Source of the DNA: Candidatus Cloacimonadota bacterium | GTDB taxonomy: Bacteria; Cloacimonadota; Cloacimonadia; JGIOTU-2 | DNA length: 38,889 nt | Assembly: GCA_030613025.1 (NCBI GenBank) | Contig: JAUWMT010000026.1 | Location: 1-38,889 of the forward strand | Reading direction: 5' to 3' | Shown: piece by piece, positions 26,019 through 33,448 of the stretch | How positions within the stretch are numbered: position 1 is the stretch's first letter | Layout: every line of letters begins with the position of its first letter | The notes under the pieces: generated by a model | Databases searched by the model: none | Seen by the model: only the letters and a program-made list of their open reading frames with translations | Told to the model about the DNA's origin: nothing | Made by a program: the position numbers and the translations under genes

Positions 26019-27623
26019 CTAAACATTAAATAAATTAAAAATTGCATTAATTATTGATTTGATAATATCAAATGTAGGTGTAAATTTTATTAAAAAGATA
26101 AGAAAAATAAAGATAAATGGAGTTATTAACCATTTCCACCATTTTGATTTTTTTATTATCAATAGTGTAGTAAGTGACATAAGAGAAATAGTTGGAATTA
26201 ATAATAAAAACAATGCTTTATTATTTGAAAGTGCAGGTTTTAAAAAATAGCTAATATTCATACCTAATAAACCTGCCATTAAAGTTGCAGGTAAAAATAA
26301 TGCTCCGAGATAAAAAAGTCTATTCATTGCTCTTGTTTCACTTTTCTCATTTTCAGCTTCTACATATTCAAAAAGCTCTTCGATATCTTTTCGTAGATCA
26401 TTTTTTTGCTTTTCAAGATCCATTTGTTCAAGACCTATTTTATACATTTCTATACCTTGTTCTTGTGGTGTGATCTCTGTAAACCAGATATCATTAATAA
26501 ACTTAATGTATTTTACTCTAAGTTCTTTAATTTCATTTCTTTGATTCGTATTATTCAATTTCTTTGCTATCTCAGAAGAATCACCGGCAAACTTGATAAG
26601 AATAGCTCGAATGATCAACAATATTTGAGCCATATCGCAATAATGTCTATTTACATGCTCAAGCAAATAATCAGGGACTTTAGAATTAAAAAGAGCTACT
26701 AAACTATAGCGAGTAATACCCCAAATAGTTCCCTCATTTATCCAGCGATGATATGTGCATTTCTTCAATAATTCAAGTTTTTGAATTTCTGACTGACAGG
26801 TTAAGCTCTTTCCATCCATAAAGCAGTATTGATACCATTTATTGATTGAATCCATTTCGATTTCAGATTCATAAATTATAGATTCCCTGCTTTTTGATAA
26901 GTATTTTGGTAAAGTATTTTGAAGCGGTTTGCATACGATATCATTTATAAAATAAGAAACAACAAACATTCTGTCATCTAAAATGTGCTCGATTTTAATT
27001 CCTTTAAGTAGTTTTGAAATGTAAGAAGCATAAGTTATTTTTTGTAGAGTATGAAAATTTGAGAGATCCTGATATTTGTTGAAATTTTCTTTAGCAAATT
27101 CTTCTCCATTAAAATTAATAGTAATATTATCTGGTACAAACGATCCTTTAGAAGCAATAATAGGTAAAAATTGCGGATAGATACGACGAGCAAAATCATT
27201 AATTATCAGGATATCCTCAATATCTTTTTTATCATGATTTTCAAGATGAAATGTTAATATTCCGATAGAGAATTCTTCAAGAATTAATAATTCAATTCCA
27301 TTATTAGGAATAATTAATTCAAATTTATCATTCCCTTTTTTTTCTTTATTTTTTACTTCTAAGTAAAATTTTCCTGTTTGAAATTTTCTATGATATTTTG
27401 AGATTATAGGATTCTTTTGTTCAGTATCAGGGAATAATAATTTTTGAACGTAAGGATAGAAATAATTGTATTCATTGTAATCCATATCACTTTTTATTGA
27501 AAATCCGTTTTTTAACCATTCTTCATCTTTACTAATTTTTTTCACGCATTGTTCAATATTTTTTATAATAAACGGAAACATAAAAATATGCTTTGATATT
27601 GGATACTTTTTCTCTTGTCCCAT
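26019..27623 (-). CDS. CorA-like membrane effector of the type III-B system
   Basis: A 534-residue protein with a large soluble N-terminal part (1-430) and a C-terminal CorA pore region: a long helix ending in RAMNRLFYLGALFLPATLMA, the GMN selectivity motif (GMNISYF, 454-460), and helices at about 470-490 and 497-515. Ordinary CorA has two membrane helices; a third is suggested here. CorA genes linked to cmr operons act as membrane effectors gated by SAM-AMP in the studied Bacteroides case. The start lies 10 bases after the lipoprotein, with the AGG of its ribosome binding site fused to the lipoprotein stop. A degrading partner (NrN or SAM-AMP lyase) is not encoded nearby. Confidence 0.88.
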   Translation of the reverse strand: MGQEKKYPISKHIFMFPFIIKNIEQCVKKISKDEEWLKNGFSIKSDMDYNEYNYFYPYVQKLLFPDTEQKNPIISKYHRKFQTGKFYLEVKNKEKKGNDKFELIIPNNGIELLILEEFSIGILTFHLENHDKKDIEDILIINDFARRIYPQFLPIIASKGSFVPDNITINFNGEEFAKENFNKYQDLSNFHTLQKITYASYISKLLKGIKIEHILDDRMFVVSYFINDIVCKPLQNTLPKYLSKSRESIIYESEIEMDSINKWYQYCFMDGKSLTCQSEIQKLELLKKCTYHRWINEGTIWGITRYSLVALFNSKVPDYLLEHVNRHYCDMAQILLIIRAILIKFAGDSSEIAKKLNNTNQRNEIKELRVKYIKFINDIWFTEITPQEQGIEMYKIGLEQMDLEKQKNDLRKDIEELFEYVEAENEKSETRAMNRLFYLGALFLPATLMAGLLGMNISYFLKPALSNNKALFLLLIPTISLMSLTTLLIIKKSKWWKWLITPFIFIFLIFLIKFTPTFDIIKSIINAIFNLFNV

Positions 27624-27633
27624 TTTATATTAC

Positions 27634-28179
27634 CTAAAATAAATTAGTATGAGTCACTTCTTCCCACTGATTCCAGATAACTCGTTTCCCTTCAGGTCCC
27701 TCTTCCAAAAACACTTCTATCTCATAAACCGCATCTACCATGTAATCCTCTAACTGCTCAAAGAAATCTAAACCAAGATACTGCAAGAAAGATACCACCC
27801 AACCGGCTAAGCCGGATTTATAGAGCACTAACCGTACTTTTATCCATCGATTTAATGGAAGCAATGTGCCGGATTGCAATGCACTTCCACCTGCTGCAAC
27901 ATAACTATCTCCAAAATAAATAATAGATGGTTCATCCAAATCCCTTATGTCATAACCAATGGAGCTACCTGGTCCATTAAGTATTACTATTGCGGATCCT
28001 TGTAGGGTTTCAGGTATTAAAAATAAGCTGACATTACCAAGCAAGCCCGATTGGGGAGTTATTGTATAAATTTTATCCTGATTGGTATCCTGCACTGTCA
28101 CTTCTGTTATATTTTTCTCTGTGCATGAAACGATGAATAAAATAAAAAATATTGTGAATAAAACTTTGTGTAATTTCAT
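27634..28179 (-). CDS. Predicted lipoprotein heading the cmr operon, unknown function
   Basis: I recognise no family. The 181 residues open with a clear lipoprotein signal: MKLHK, a hydrophobic stretch, and lipobox IVSC with the modified cysteine at residue 19. The mature 163 residues look mainly beta-stranded up to about 115, followed by a more helical, acidic part (FLQYLGLDFFEQLEDYMVDAVYEIEVFLEE). There is no cysteine after residue 19. TGGAGGA lies about ten bases before the ATG. The stop codon overlaps the corA ribosome binding site, so both are translated from one mRNA, and the lipoprotein is the first gene of the effector operon. A role at the envelope together with CorA is an inference. 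Confidence 0.8.
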   Translation of the reverse strand: MKLHKVLFTIFFILFIVSCTEKNITEVTVQDTNQDKIYTITPQSGLLGNVSLFLIPETLQGSAIVILNGPGSSIGYDIRDLDEPSIIYFGDSYVAAGGSALQSGTLLPLNRWIKVRLVLYKSGLAGWVVSFLQYLGLDFFEQLEDYMVDAVYEIEVFLEEGPEGKRVIWNQWEEVTHTNLF

Positions 28180-28724
28180 CTGATCATATCCTCCAATATG
28201 TATAAAATATAATTGTATTGTTAAATCTTATCTTTACTAAACCATTCTCATAATCTATCATTCCCAAAAATACTCCTCAATTGATAAAATATTGCTCGTG
28301 GATGTTTACTTTTTATTCGTAAATGATCCCATTCATAAAATATTAACTGCATTTGCTTCATAAAATCCTATATACAAAGTTTTTCATCACACTTCTTGGT
28401 TACGAGAACCCACAAATTATCAAGGGGCACGAAAACAATCTCTAGAAATTTCCCAATTCAAATCAATTTCAATATTGGTGCTATCTTCAACTCACAAATA
28501 AAAATTAGTCCAGAAAATTATGGATTTATTATAATTTATGATTTTATATCCTATTGCTCCCTATTGAATCCACCATTTATTTCTCCTTCAATATAGAGCG
28601 CATAGCTATCTCTTTCTTAATATTAAATTATGTTAATGATCACCTCTTTGTAATTATTTTCTTTGAAAAATAAAAGTGCTGTAACTTTCTCAGGGTGACA
28701 ATTTTTAGGATTTAGATATTTCTG
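28180..28724. other. Gene-free region upstream of the cmr operon
   Basis: AT-rich. A plus-strand open frame of 66 residues shows no features of a real protein. The promoter of the leftward effector operon should lie near 28190-28250; TTAACA and TATACA words are present but at poor spacing, so I do not name a promoter. A GTGCTGTAACTT word at about 28676 also occurs near 19171, left of the decayed orphan flank. Confidence 0.5.
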
Positions 28725-28760
28725 CAGCTAATCCCCCTGCAACGCAGGGGTCATTTCTAC
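28725..28760 (-). CRISPR. Single degenerate repeat, block A of array 1
   Basis: One 36-nt repeat with an altered outer end (GCAGCTAAT in place of GTCTCAAT) and an intact core and TCATTTCTAC end. It is followed on the right by a shortened leader copy. It is probably the oldest remnant of the region. Confidence 0.75.
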
Positions 28761-29019
28761 TGTTACATTTTTAACCCGCACCAGCAAATGGTTTGTGGGG
28801 AGGTTTTGGCGAATTGCGATAAAGCGTTCCTTCGTTGGAGGTTACAGCACTCTATACATACAAAAAGAACTGTGTGAGACTGGATTCCCGATGGGGCTCG
28901 GGAATGACATTCTGTTTTTGTTTTAGTGCTATTTCAAATATGCATGCCTTGCACCAGCTCGCTGGGGCATCCCGATAAAGCAATGTCAAAATCTTTGATT
29001 TTGCAACGGTGCTTACTTC
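28761..29019. repeat. Shortened leader copy plus REP-like element (block A)
   Basis: It starts like the leader (ACCCGCACCAGCAAATGG, GGGGAGGTTTTGGCGA), then skips about 200 bases of leader and resumes at GGTTACAGCACTCTAT and AAAAAGAAC. A REP-like palindrome (28876-28910), a second hairpin CCAGCTCGCTGG, and ATGTCAAAATC...TTACTTCGGGG follow. The whole is repeated at 29281-29530 with minor differences. Confidence 0.75.
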
Positions 29020-29280
29020 GGGGCAATACCCCCGCAACGCAGGGGTCATTACAAGTTATCTTAGGATTGAAACGCCTGGGGCAACTGGAATAGAGTCTCA
29101 ATCCCCCTGCAACGCAGGGGTCATTACAAGTTTGAGATGCTCTCAAATGTATGTGAAGCAGAAGAGATAATTGTGTCTCAATCCCCCTGCAACGCAGGGG
29201 TCATTTCTACTATAGCATTTTCGGAATTTATCTTTCTTATTAATGTCTCAATACCCCCGCAACGCAGGGGTCATTTCTAC
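29020..29280 (-). CRISPR. CRISPR array 1, block B (4 repeats, 3 spacers)
   Basis: Repeats at 29020, 29095, 29175 and 29245 (36 nt each) with spacers of 39, 44 and 34 nt. The first repeat begins GGGGCAAT instead of GTCTCAAT, so its outer five bases belong to the preceding REP-like element. The left two end TCATTACAAG like the orphan array; the right two end TCATTTCTAC like block C. In two of them the core reads CCCCTGC..GCAGGGG, a perfect 7-bp stem. Orientation is leftward by the ATTGAGAC handle. Confidence 0.93.
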
Positions 29281-29530
29281 CGTAAGCATTTTAGCCCGCA
29301 CCACTAAAGCATTTGCGGGGAGGTTTTGGCGAATTGCGAGAAAGCGTTCCTTCGTTGGAGGTTACAGCACTCTATACATACAAAAAGAACTGTGTGAGAC
29401 TGGATTCCCGATGGGGCTCGGGAATGACATGCTTTTCATACTATTACTAACATGCAATGCCTTGCTTCGCTTGCGAAGCATCCCGATCAAGCAATGTCAA
29501 AATCTGTGATTTTGTAACAGTGCTTACTTC
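29281..29530. repeat. Shortened leader copy plus REP-like element (block B)
   Basis: Same layout as block A: leader start CGTAAGCATTTTAGCCCGCA, jump to AGCGTTCCTTCGTTGGAGG, GTTACAGCACTCTAT, REP-like palindrome (29396-29430), a different second hairpin GCTTCGCTTGCGAAGC and TTACTTCGGGG joined to the first repeat of block C. The leader start is identical to that of the complete leader at 29929 for about 20 bases. Confidence 0.78.
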
Positions 29531-29928
29531 GGGGCAATACCCCCGCAACGCAGGGGTCATTTCTACACAATAAATAAACAGATACAAGGAGGTATCATGA
29601 AAGTCTCAATACCCCCGCAACGCAGGGGTCATTTCTACATCTTTACTATCAAATATTAAGGAGGTACCATAATGAGTCTCAATACCCCCGCAACGCAGGG
29701 GTCATTTCTACATTTATCGTTATGTGAAAAACGGTAGAGGAAATTAATTTGTCTCAATACCCCCGCAACGCAGGGGTCATTTCTACAGTGCGGTGAGGTA
29801 AAATGGCAACTGGTTTGCAATTGTCTCAATACCCCCGCAACGCAGGGGTCATTTCTACACATCAATGTCTCGTCCGCTCGGAAGTTCTGAACGTCTCAAT
29901 ACCCCCGCAACGCAGGGGTCATTTCTAC
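29531..29928 (-). CRISPR. CRISPR array 1, block C (6 repeats, 5 spacers, leader-proximal)
   Basis: Repeats of 36 nt at 29531, 29603, 29676, 29751, 29823 and 29893; spacers of 36, 37, 39, 36 and 34 nt. The repeat on the transcribed strand begins GTAGAAATGACCCC and ends GGGGTATTGAGAC, with an internal stem (ACCCCTGC/GCGGGGGT containing a U-G pair) and the 8-nt ATTGAGAC handle typical of type III. It lies next to the complete leader and the adaptation genes, so it holds the newest spacers. Spacers 29567-29602, 29639-29675 and 29787-29822 carry Shine-Dalgarno plus ATG on the plus strand. Confidence 0.97.
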
Positions 29929-30300
29929 CGTAAGCATTTTAGCCCGCACCAGTAAAGCATTTGCGGGGAGGTTTTCACGAACCTCTAAAAATTTGGGTCA
30001 AAATGGGTCATTTTTAAGGGGGTTCGTAAAATTTTCTGTAACTCCTTGATATAACGTAAGTTACAGGAGATTTAAAAAATCTATCGTAACTCGTTGATAT
30101 AAAGGAAGTTAAGCCCACTTTTTCTAGTTTTTCCATTTCTCTAAAAACACCAAAAATAGGTTCGTTGGAAAATTGTGATTTTTACTTTAGGTTTTTCAGC
30201 TTATTCACCAACTGAGTGGAAGTTACGACACTCTATGTTGCAGAAAAAGAACGATCCCCCCGCTCTTTTTGTTAAGCAAGGGTCATTATTAGGTTCTTAT
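29929..30300 (-). promoter_or_regulatory. Complete CRISPR leader of array 1
   Basis: It lies between the newest repeat and cas2. Visible elements from the array outward: CCCGCA...TGCGGG stem, an inverted pair ACGAACC (29977-29983) and GGTTCGT (30021-30027), two GTAACTCnTTGATAT motifs (about 30038 and 30085; the first has inverted ends CTGTAACT/AGTTACAG), a third GGTTCGT (30159-30165) and a CGACACTCTATG word. It should hold the array promoter and the integration signals. The copy at 19725 has matching changes in all three GGTTCG elements. Confidence 0.8.
30254..30292 (-). repeat. Degenerate repeat-like sequence at the outer leader end
   Basis: ATCCCCCCGC and GCAAGGGTCATTATTAG match the two halves of the array 1 repeat, separated by about 12 extra T-rich bases. 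It may be a decayed repeat from an older array beyond the present leader. Confidence 0.4.
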
Positions 30301-30364
30301 AATGATAATACACTTTCTTTCTTTTGATTTTGCTTTATGCTTCATTCAAATCCTGTATTATCCT

Positions 30365-30625
30365 TTAATAAATCCATACTTCTGGTTTTATCTCTCCAAT
30401 GAATAGTGCCCTACGCGAGCAGTTTTTACATATGGAAAAACAATGTATGGTACCATCCTTGTTATTTATCTTTGAAAGAACCTTTAGTATCTTTTGTAAT
30501 TTTATTTTATTTGTGTCAACAAAAAATACAGATTTTTGAATGCGAATGGCATTCTTTTCCAGATACTTTGCAATTTTTCTTCTTTTTGTGTCACTCTTAA
30601 TGTCGTACGCAATGATATATTTCAT
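30365..30625 (-). CDS. cas2: CRISPR adaptation protein Cas2
   Basis: An 86-residue ferredoxin-like protein that bridges Cas1 dimers in the spacer integrase. It opens with KYIIAYDIKSDTKRRKIAKYL, the usual first strand with the aspartate, followed by IQKSVFFVDTNKIKL and the end EVWIY. The start overlaps the upstream Cas6-RT-Cas1 stop as ATGA. It is followed by the leader. Confidence 0.96.
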   Translation of the reverse strand: MKYIIAYDIKSDTKRRKIAKYLEKNAIRIQKSVFFVDTNKIKLQKILKVLSKINNKDGTIHCFSICKNCSRRALFIGEIKPEVWIY

Positions 30626-33282
30626 CTAGCTATAGTAAATGGAGTATAAGGTATCCCGAGATAAAGACAAACTTTGAATCTATGCACCATGAAGTCCATA
30701 AGTTCACCATAAGTGAATTTTTTCGATTCGAAAGTCATAGTAGTGTTCATTGTTCTCTCAAACCTGTGGATAATTGCTCGCATCACATTTTGTTTTATTA
30801 CTGTTTTTGTAAATTTATTATTGTATGATCTTTCCTCAAAATCGTTAATTTTAACCTGTTTCAATCTAATCAATGCAATAACATTTCTTTCTGCAAGAAA
30901 ACGAAAACTTTCCATAATATCGGATGCGAGTGCGCGATGATTTCCTCGCTCGGCATGGAAAATACCCACATAAGCATTTATTCCAGAGCTTAAGAAGATT
31001 TCAACGAATCTTCGGTATATCAGTGTATAAAACACTGAAAGCATCGCATTGATCGGTCCTTCCGGGGGATGATACACTCTTTTTTTAAATGGGAATGGAT
31101 GAACAATTTTCCTGAAATGTTTATAATATTCTTTTGTAGCTACCCCTTCATAGCCACGAACCGAATCGGCATTATCTGCATTTTCAATTTCTGCAATATA
31201 ATCCTTTAATACCTTTGAATTAATACCATTGCGCTTTAGTATGTATATCTGGTTATTTAGCTTTGATTTTGCTAATTCCTTAATATATTTCTCAGACCAT
31301 ATTTCCCAATCTATATATGCATCATTGAATAATTCATAAACAGTTTTAGTTTTCCCGAAATTATTAAATCCCCCAATGAGTTTTCCAAGGGCAGTAAGAA
31401 ACACTACCCCCTTCTTTAAATATAAGGCCCTTGTAATAATTCCTGCACTAATTCGTGCTTTTCCAAGAATCACTATACGATTTACCTCATTCCAGTTAAG
31501 CTTTGAAACTGTTCCATCATGTTTTTGTATGACTATAAAATTTCCCTGGGTTCGTGCATACTGAATACCAAAAGTAATATATAATGGTTTTTGTTCCAAG
31601 GATTTATAAAGAAATACAGGTAACCAATCTTGCATATCAGCAATCTTAGATGTTCTGGTCTTTTCCTGAAAAAAACCTCTCTTAGATATTTTAGATCCCA
31701 ACCAGGAAATCTCATCATCAGGAGTGAATATGCTTATTTTATCTTCATTTAAATCCAGCTCTGTTGATTTTAATCTTTCTTCCAATAAGATTTTCAGATC
31801 GATGTTGGGATCTTTCGCAAATAATATTATATCATCAGCATATCTGATCATCCTTACCTTGGGTGCCATTTTTTGCATTGCTGTGTCAAAAGAAGCGAGG
31901 AAGAAGTTGGAAAGAATTGGTGAAATTGTATTACCCTGATATAAGTAATTTTTCGTGAAATAGGAAGTTATTATTTGAACAAGTCTACTTCCAGAAAAGA
32001 AAGACATGAGTAAAAGTTCTAAGTTTTGAATGATGATAGAATCGAAAAATCTCCGAATATCTGCCAAAAGACCTTGAGTAAAACCTTTTTTAAATTGAAA
32101 ATATACTGCTCTAATTGCTTTATGATAATCATATCCCTTTCTATAAGAATAGCAGTTATCAGCTAGTTGGTTATTAAGTGTTTCATGTAAATGGTCGTGT
32201 AAAACTTTTTGAACTATTTTATCAACTAGTGTGTTCATTATTATTTCACGATAAGAACCATCACTCTTTCTTTTCCTGAAAGACTTTATATCACCTATTT
32301 TATATAAACCTCCTATTATGGAATCCGATAACTTACTAACATAATTTTTATCAAGATACAGATCATTGGGAATTACTCCAAATGCTCCTCTTGTGTCATT
32401 AGGCATTCTCTTTATTACATTATGGATGTTCTCTTCTGAAAACAGGTAAGATATTACGCCTTTCCGTTCTGATATAACATTATTAAGGGAGTCTGATTGA
32501 ACAATTCTGTAAAATCCAAATCCAAAACTATTACTTTTTCCCAAACCACAATATTGTCCTGCTGCAAGCGTCTTCTTGATTGAATCAGGAAATGAACCAT
32601 CAAGTTCAAGACCACCCAGTATGCCACCAAGTGTTTTTTTATACGGAACATCAATCCAGAGGAAATTTTTCCGAATAATTCGTATCCCCTCAATATCTGC
32701 ATCCTTTATAACAATATCACTATTCTGTGCAATGGTCTTCAAAAAGTGTTTAATATCAAAGAAATATGGATCGTAATACACATGACTTGCCTCTTTATAT
32801 CCTTCGGGTCTTTTCAGACGCAGCGGACTGAGAAGAACAATCTTTATTGTTTGTGCATTCTTGAGAGACTGAACCTCTTTTTCTATTACTTCCTCGTTAA
32901 TAATCTCATATTCTGGATATTTCTTTGTGATGAGATTCTCAGCAGCGACAAGCTCTATTGTCTTGCCCGGGATCAAATGCTTATCGTGTAACTTCCATTC
33001 CTCTTTCAGTTTAAGGTCTTCAATACCTTTTTCTATTGCTCGCAGATTATGCTGATCAAAGCCCAAACATACATTTACAATTTCGTTTTGATAATACGTA
33101 TGACGCCCATTTTCAGCGGGGAGAACACAAATATGTTCATCAGCGAACTCGCCTTTTATGTGTTGACGAAAAATATTATTGAAAAGTGCATACCATTCCA
33201 CACCCGAATACAAATTCAGTCCGCGTATATTCCTCAGGACTTTGAATGAAAAGAGATACCAAACATTATACCTTATTTTCAA
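30622..33282 (-). CDS. cas1: Cas6-reverse transcriptase-Cas1 fusion
   Basis: One 886-residue protein with three parts. Cas6-like domain, about 1-265, ending in the RAMP glycine loop AGQYCGLGKSNSFGFGFYRI (241-260): crRNA maturation. Reverse transcriptase, about 290-570, with ADIRRFFD (catalytic Asp408), QGNTISPILSNFF (449-461) and the YADD box at 481-484: DNA synthesis on RNA. Cas1, about 580-886, with RGYEGVATKEYY (Glu712), GIFHAERGNH (His776) and ASDIMESFR (Glu791), the three metal ligands of the integrase. All three active sites look intact. Fusions of this type are known from RNA-acquiring type III systems. It is the only cas6 and cas1 seen here and may serve both CRISPR arrays. Confidence 0.96.
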   Translation of the reverse strand: MKIRYNVWYLFSFKVLRNIRGLNLYSGVEWYALFNNIFRQHIKGEFADEHICVLPAENGRHTYYQNEIVNVCLGFDQHNLRAIEKGIEDLKLKEEWKLHDKHLIPGKTIELVAAENLITKKYPEYEIINEEVIEKEVQSLKNAQTIKIVLLSPLRLKRPEGYKEASHVYYDPYFFDIKHFLKTIAQNSDIVIKDADIEGIRIIRKNFLWIDVPYKKTLGGILGGLELDGSFPDSIKKTLAAGQYCGLGKSNSFGFGFYRIVQSDSLNNVISERKGVISYLFSEENIHNVIKRMPNDTRGAFGVIPNDLYLDKNYVSKLSDSIIGGLYKIGDIKSFRKRKSDGSYREIIMNTLVDKIVQKVLHDHLHETLNNQLADNCYSYRKGYDYHKAIRAVYFQFKKGFTQGLLADIRRFFDSIIIQNLELLLMSFFSGSRLVQIITSYFTKNYLYQGNTISPILSNFFLASFDTAMQKMAPKVRMIRYADDIILFAKDPNIDLKILLEERLKSTELDLNEDKISIFTPDDEISWLGSKISKRGFFQEKTRTSKIADMQDWLPVFLYKSLEQKPLYITFGIQYARTQGNFIVIQKHDGTVSKLNWNEVNRIVILGKARISAGIITRALYLKKGVVFLTALGKLIGGFNNFGKTKTVYELFNDAYIDWEIWSEKYIKELAKSKLNNQIYILKRNGINSKVLKDYIAEIENADNADSVRGYEGVATKEYYKHFRKIVHPFPFKKRVYHPPEGPINAMLSVFYTLIYRRFVEIFLSSGINAYVGIFHAERGNHRALASDIMESFRFLAERNVIALIRLKQVKINDFEERSYNNKFTKTVIKQNVMRAIIHRFERTMNTTMTFESKKFTYGELMDFMVHRFKVCLYLGIPYTPFTIAR

Positions 33283-33448
33283 AATTCTCCTTACATACCA
33301 TTTAAATAGAATCTATATTTCCCATGACCATTAAGTGTGGAAGTACTGATTTTATATTTCTGTCAAATTTTTCTTCAAATAATAGGATTTAGTTCTTTGA
33401 AAAGCATTCAAATAATATACAGTCATCCATCTATCGAATATTAACCTG

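Noticed and set aside
26019-27623. Ordinary CorA magnesium transporter
   Set aside because: The gene is translationally coupled into the cmr operon and its large N-terminal part is unlike housekeeping CorA, although transport cannot be excluded.
28190-28250. Sigma-70-type promoter for the cmr operon
   Set aside because: TTAACA and TATACA words exist, but the spacing is too short to support a call.
28396-28596. Plus-strand 66-residue open frame upstream of the lipoprotein
   Set aside because: No ribosome binding site, no recognisable domain, and composition of random AT-rich sequence.
29656-29865. Minus-strand open frame across CRISPR block C
   Set aside because: It contains the same CRNDPCVAGVLR peptide three times, which is the translated CRISPR repeat.
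30622-33282. Group II intron or retron as the source of the reverse transcriptase
   Set aside because: The RT is flanked in frame by Cas6-like and Cas1 domains with intact motifs and is coupled to cas2, so it is a CRISPR adaptation protein and not an independent retroelement.
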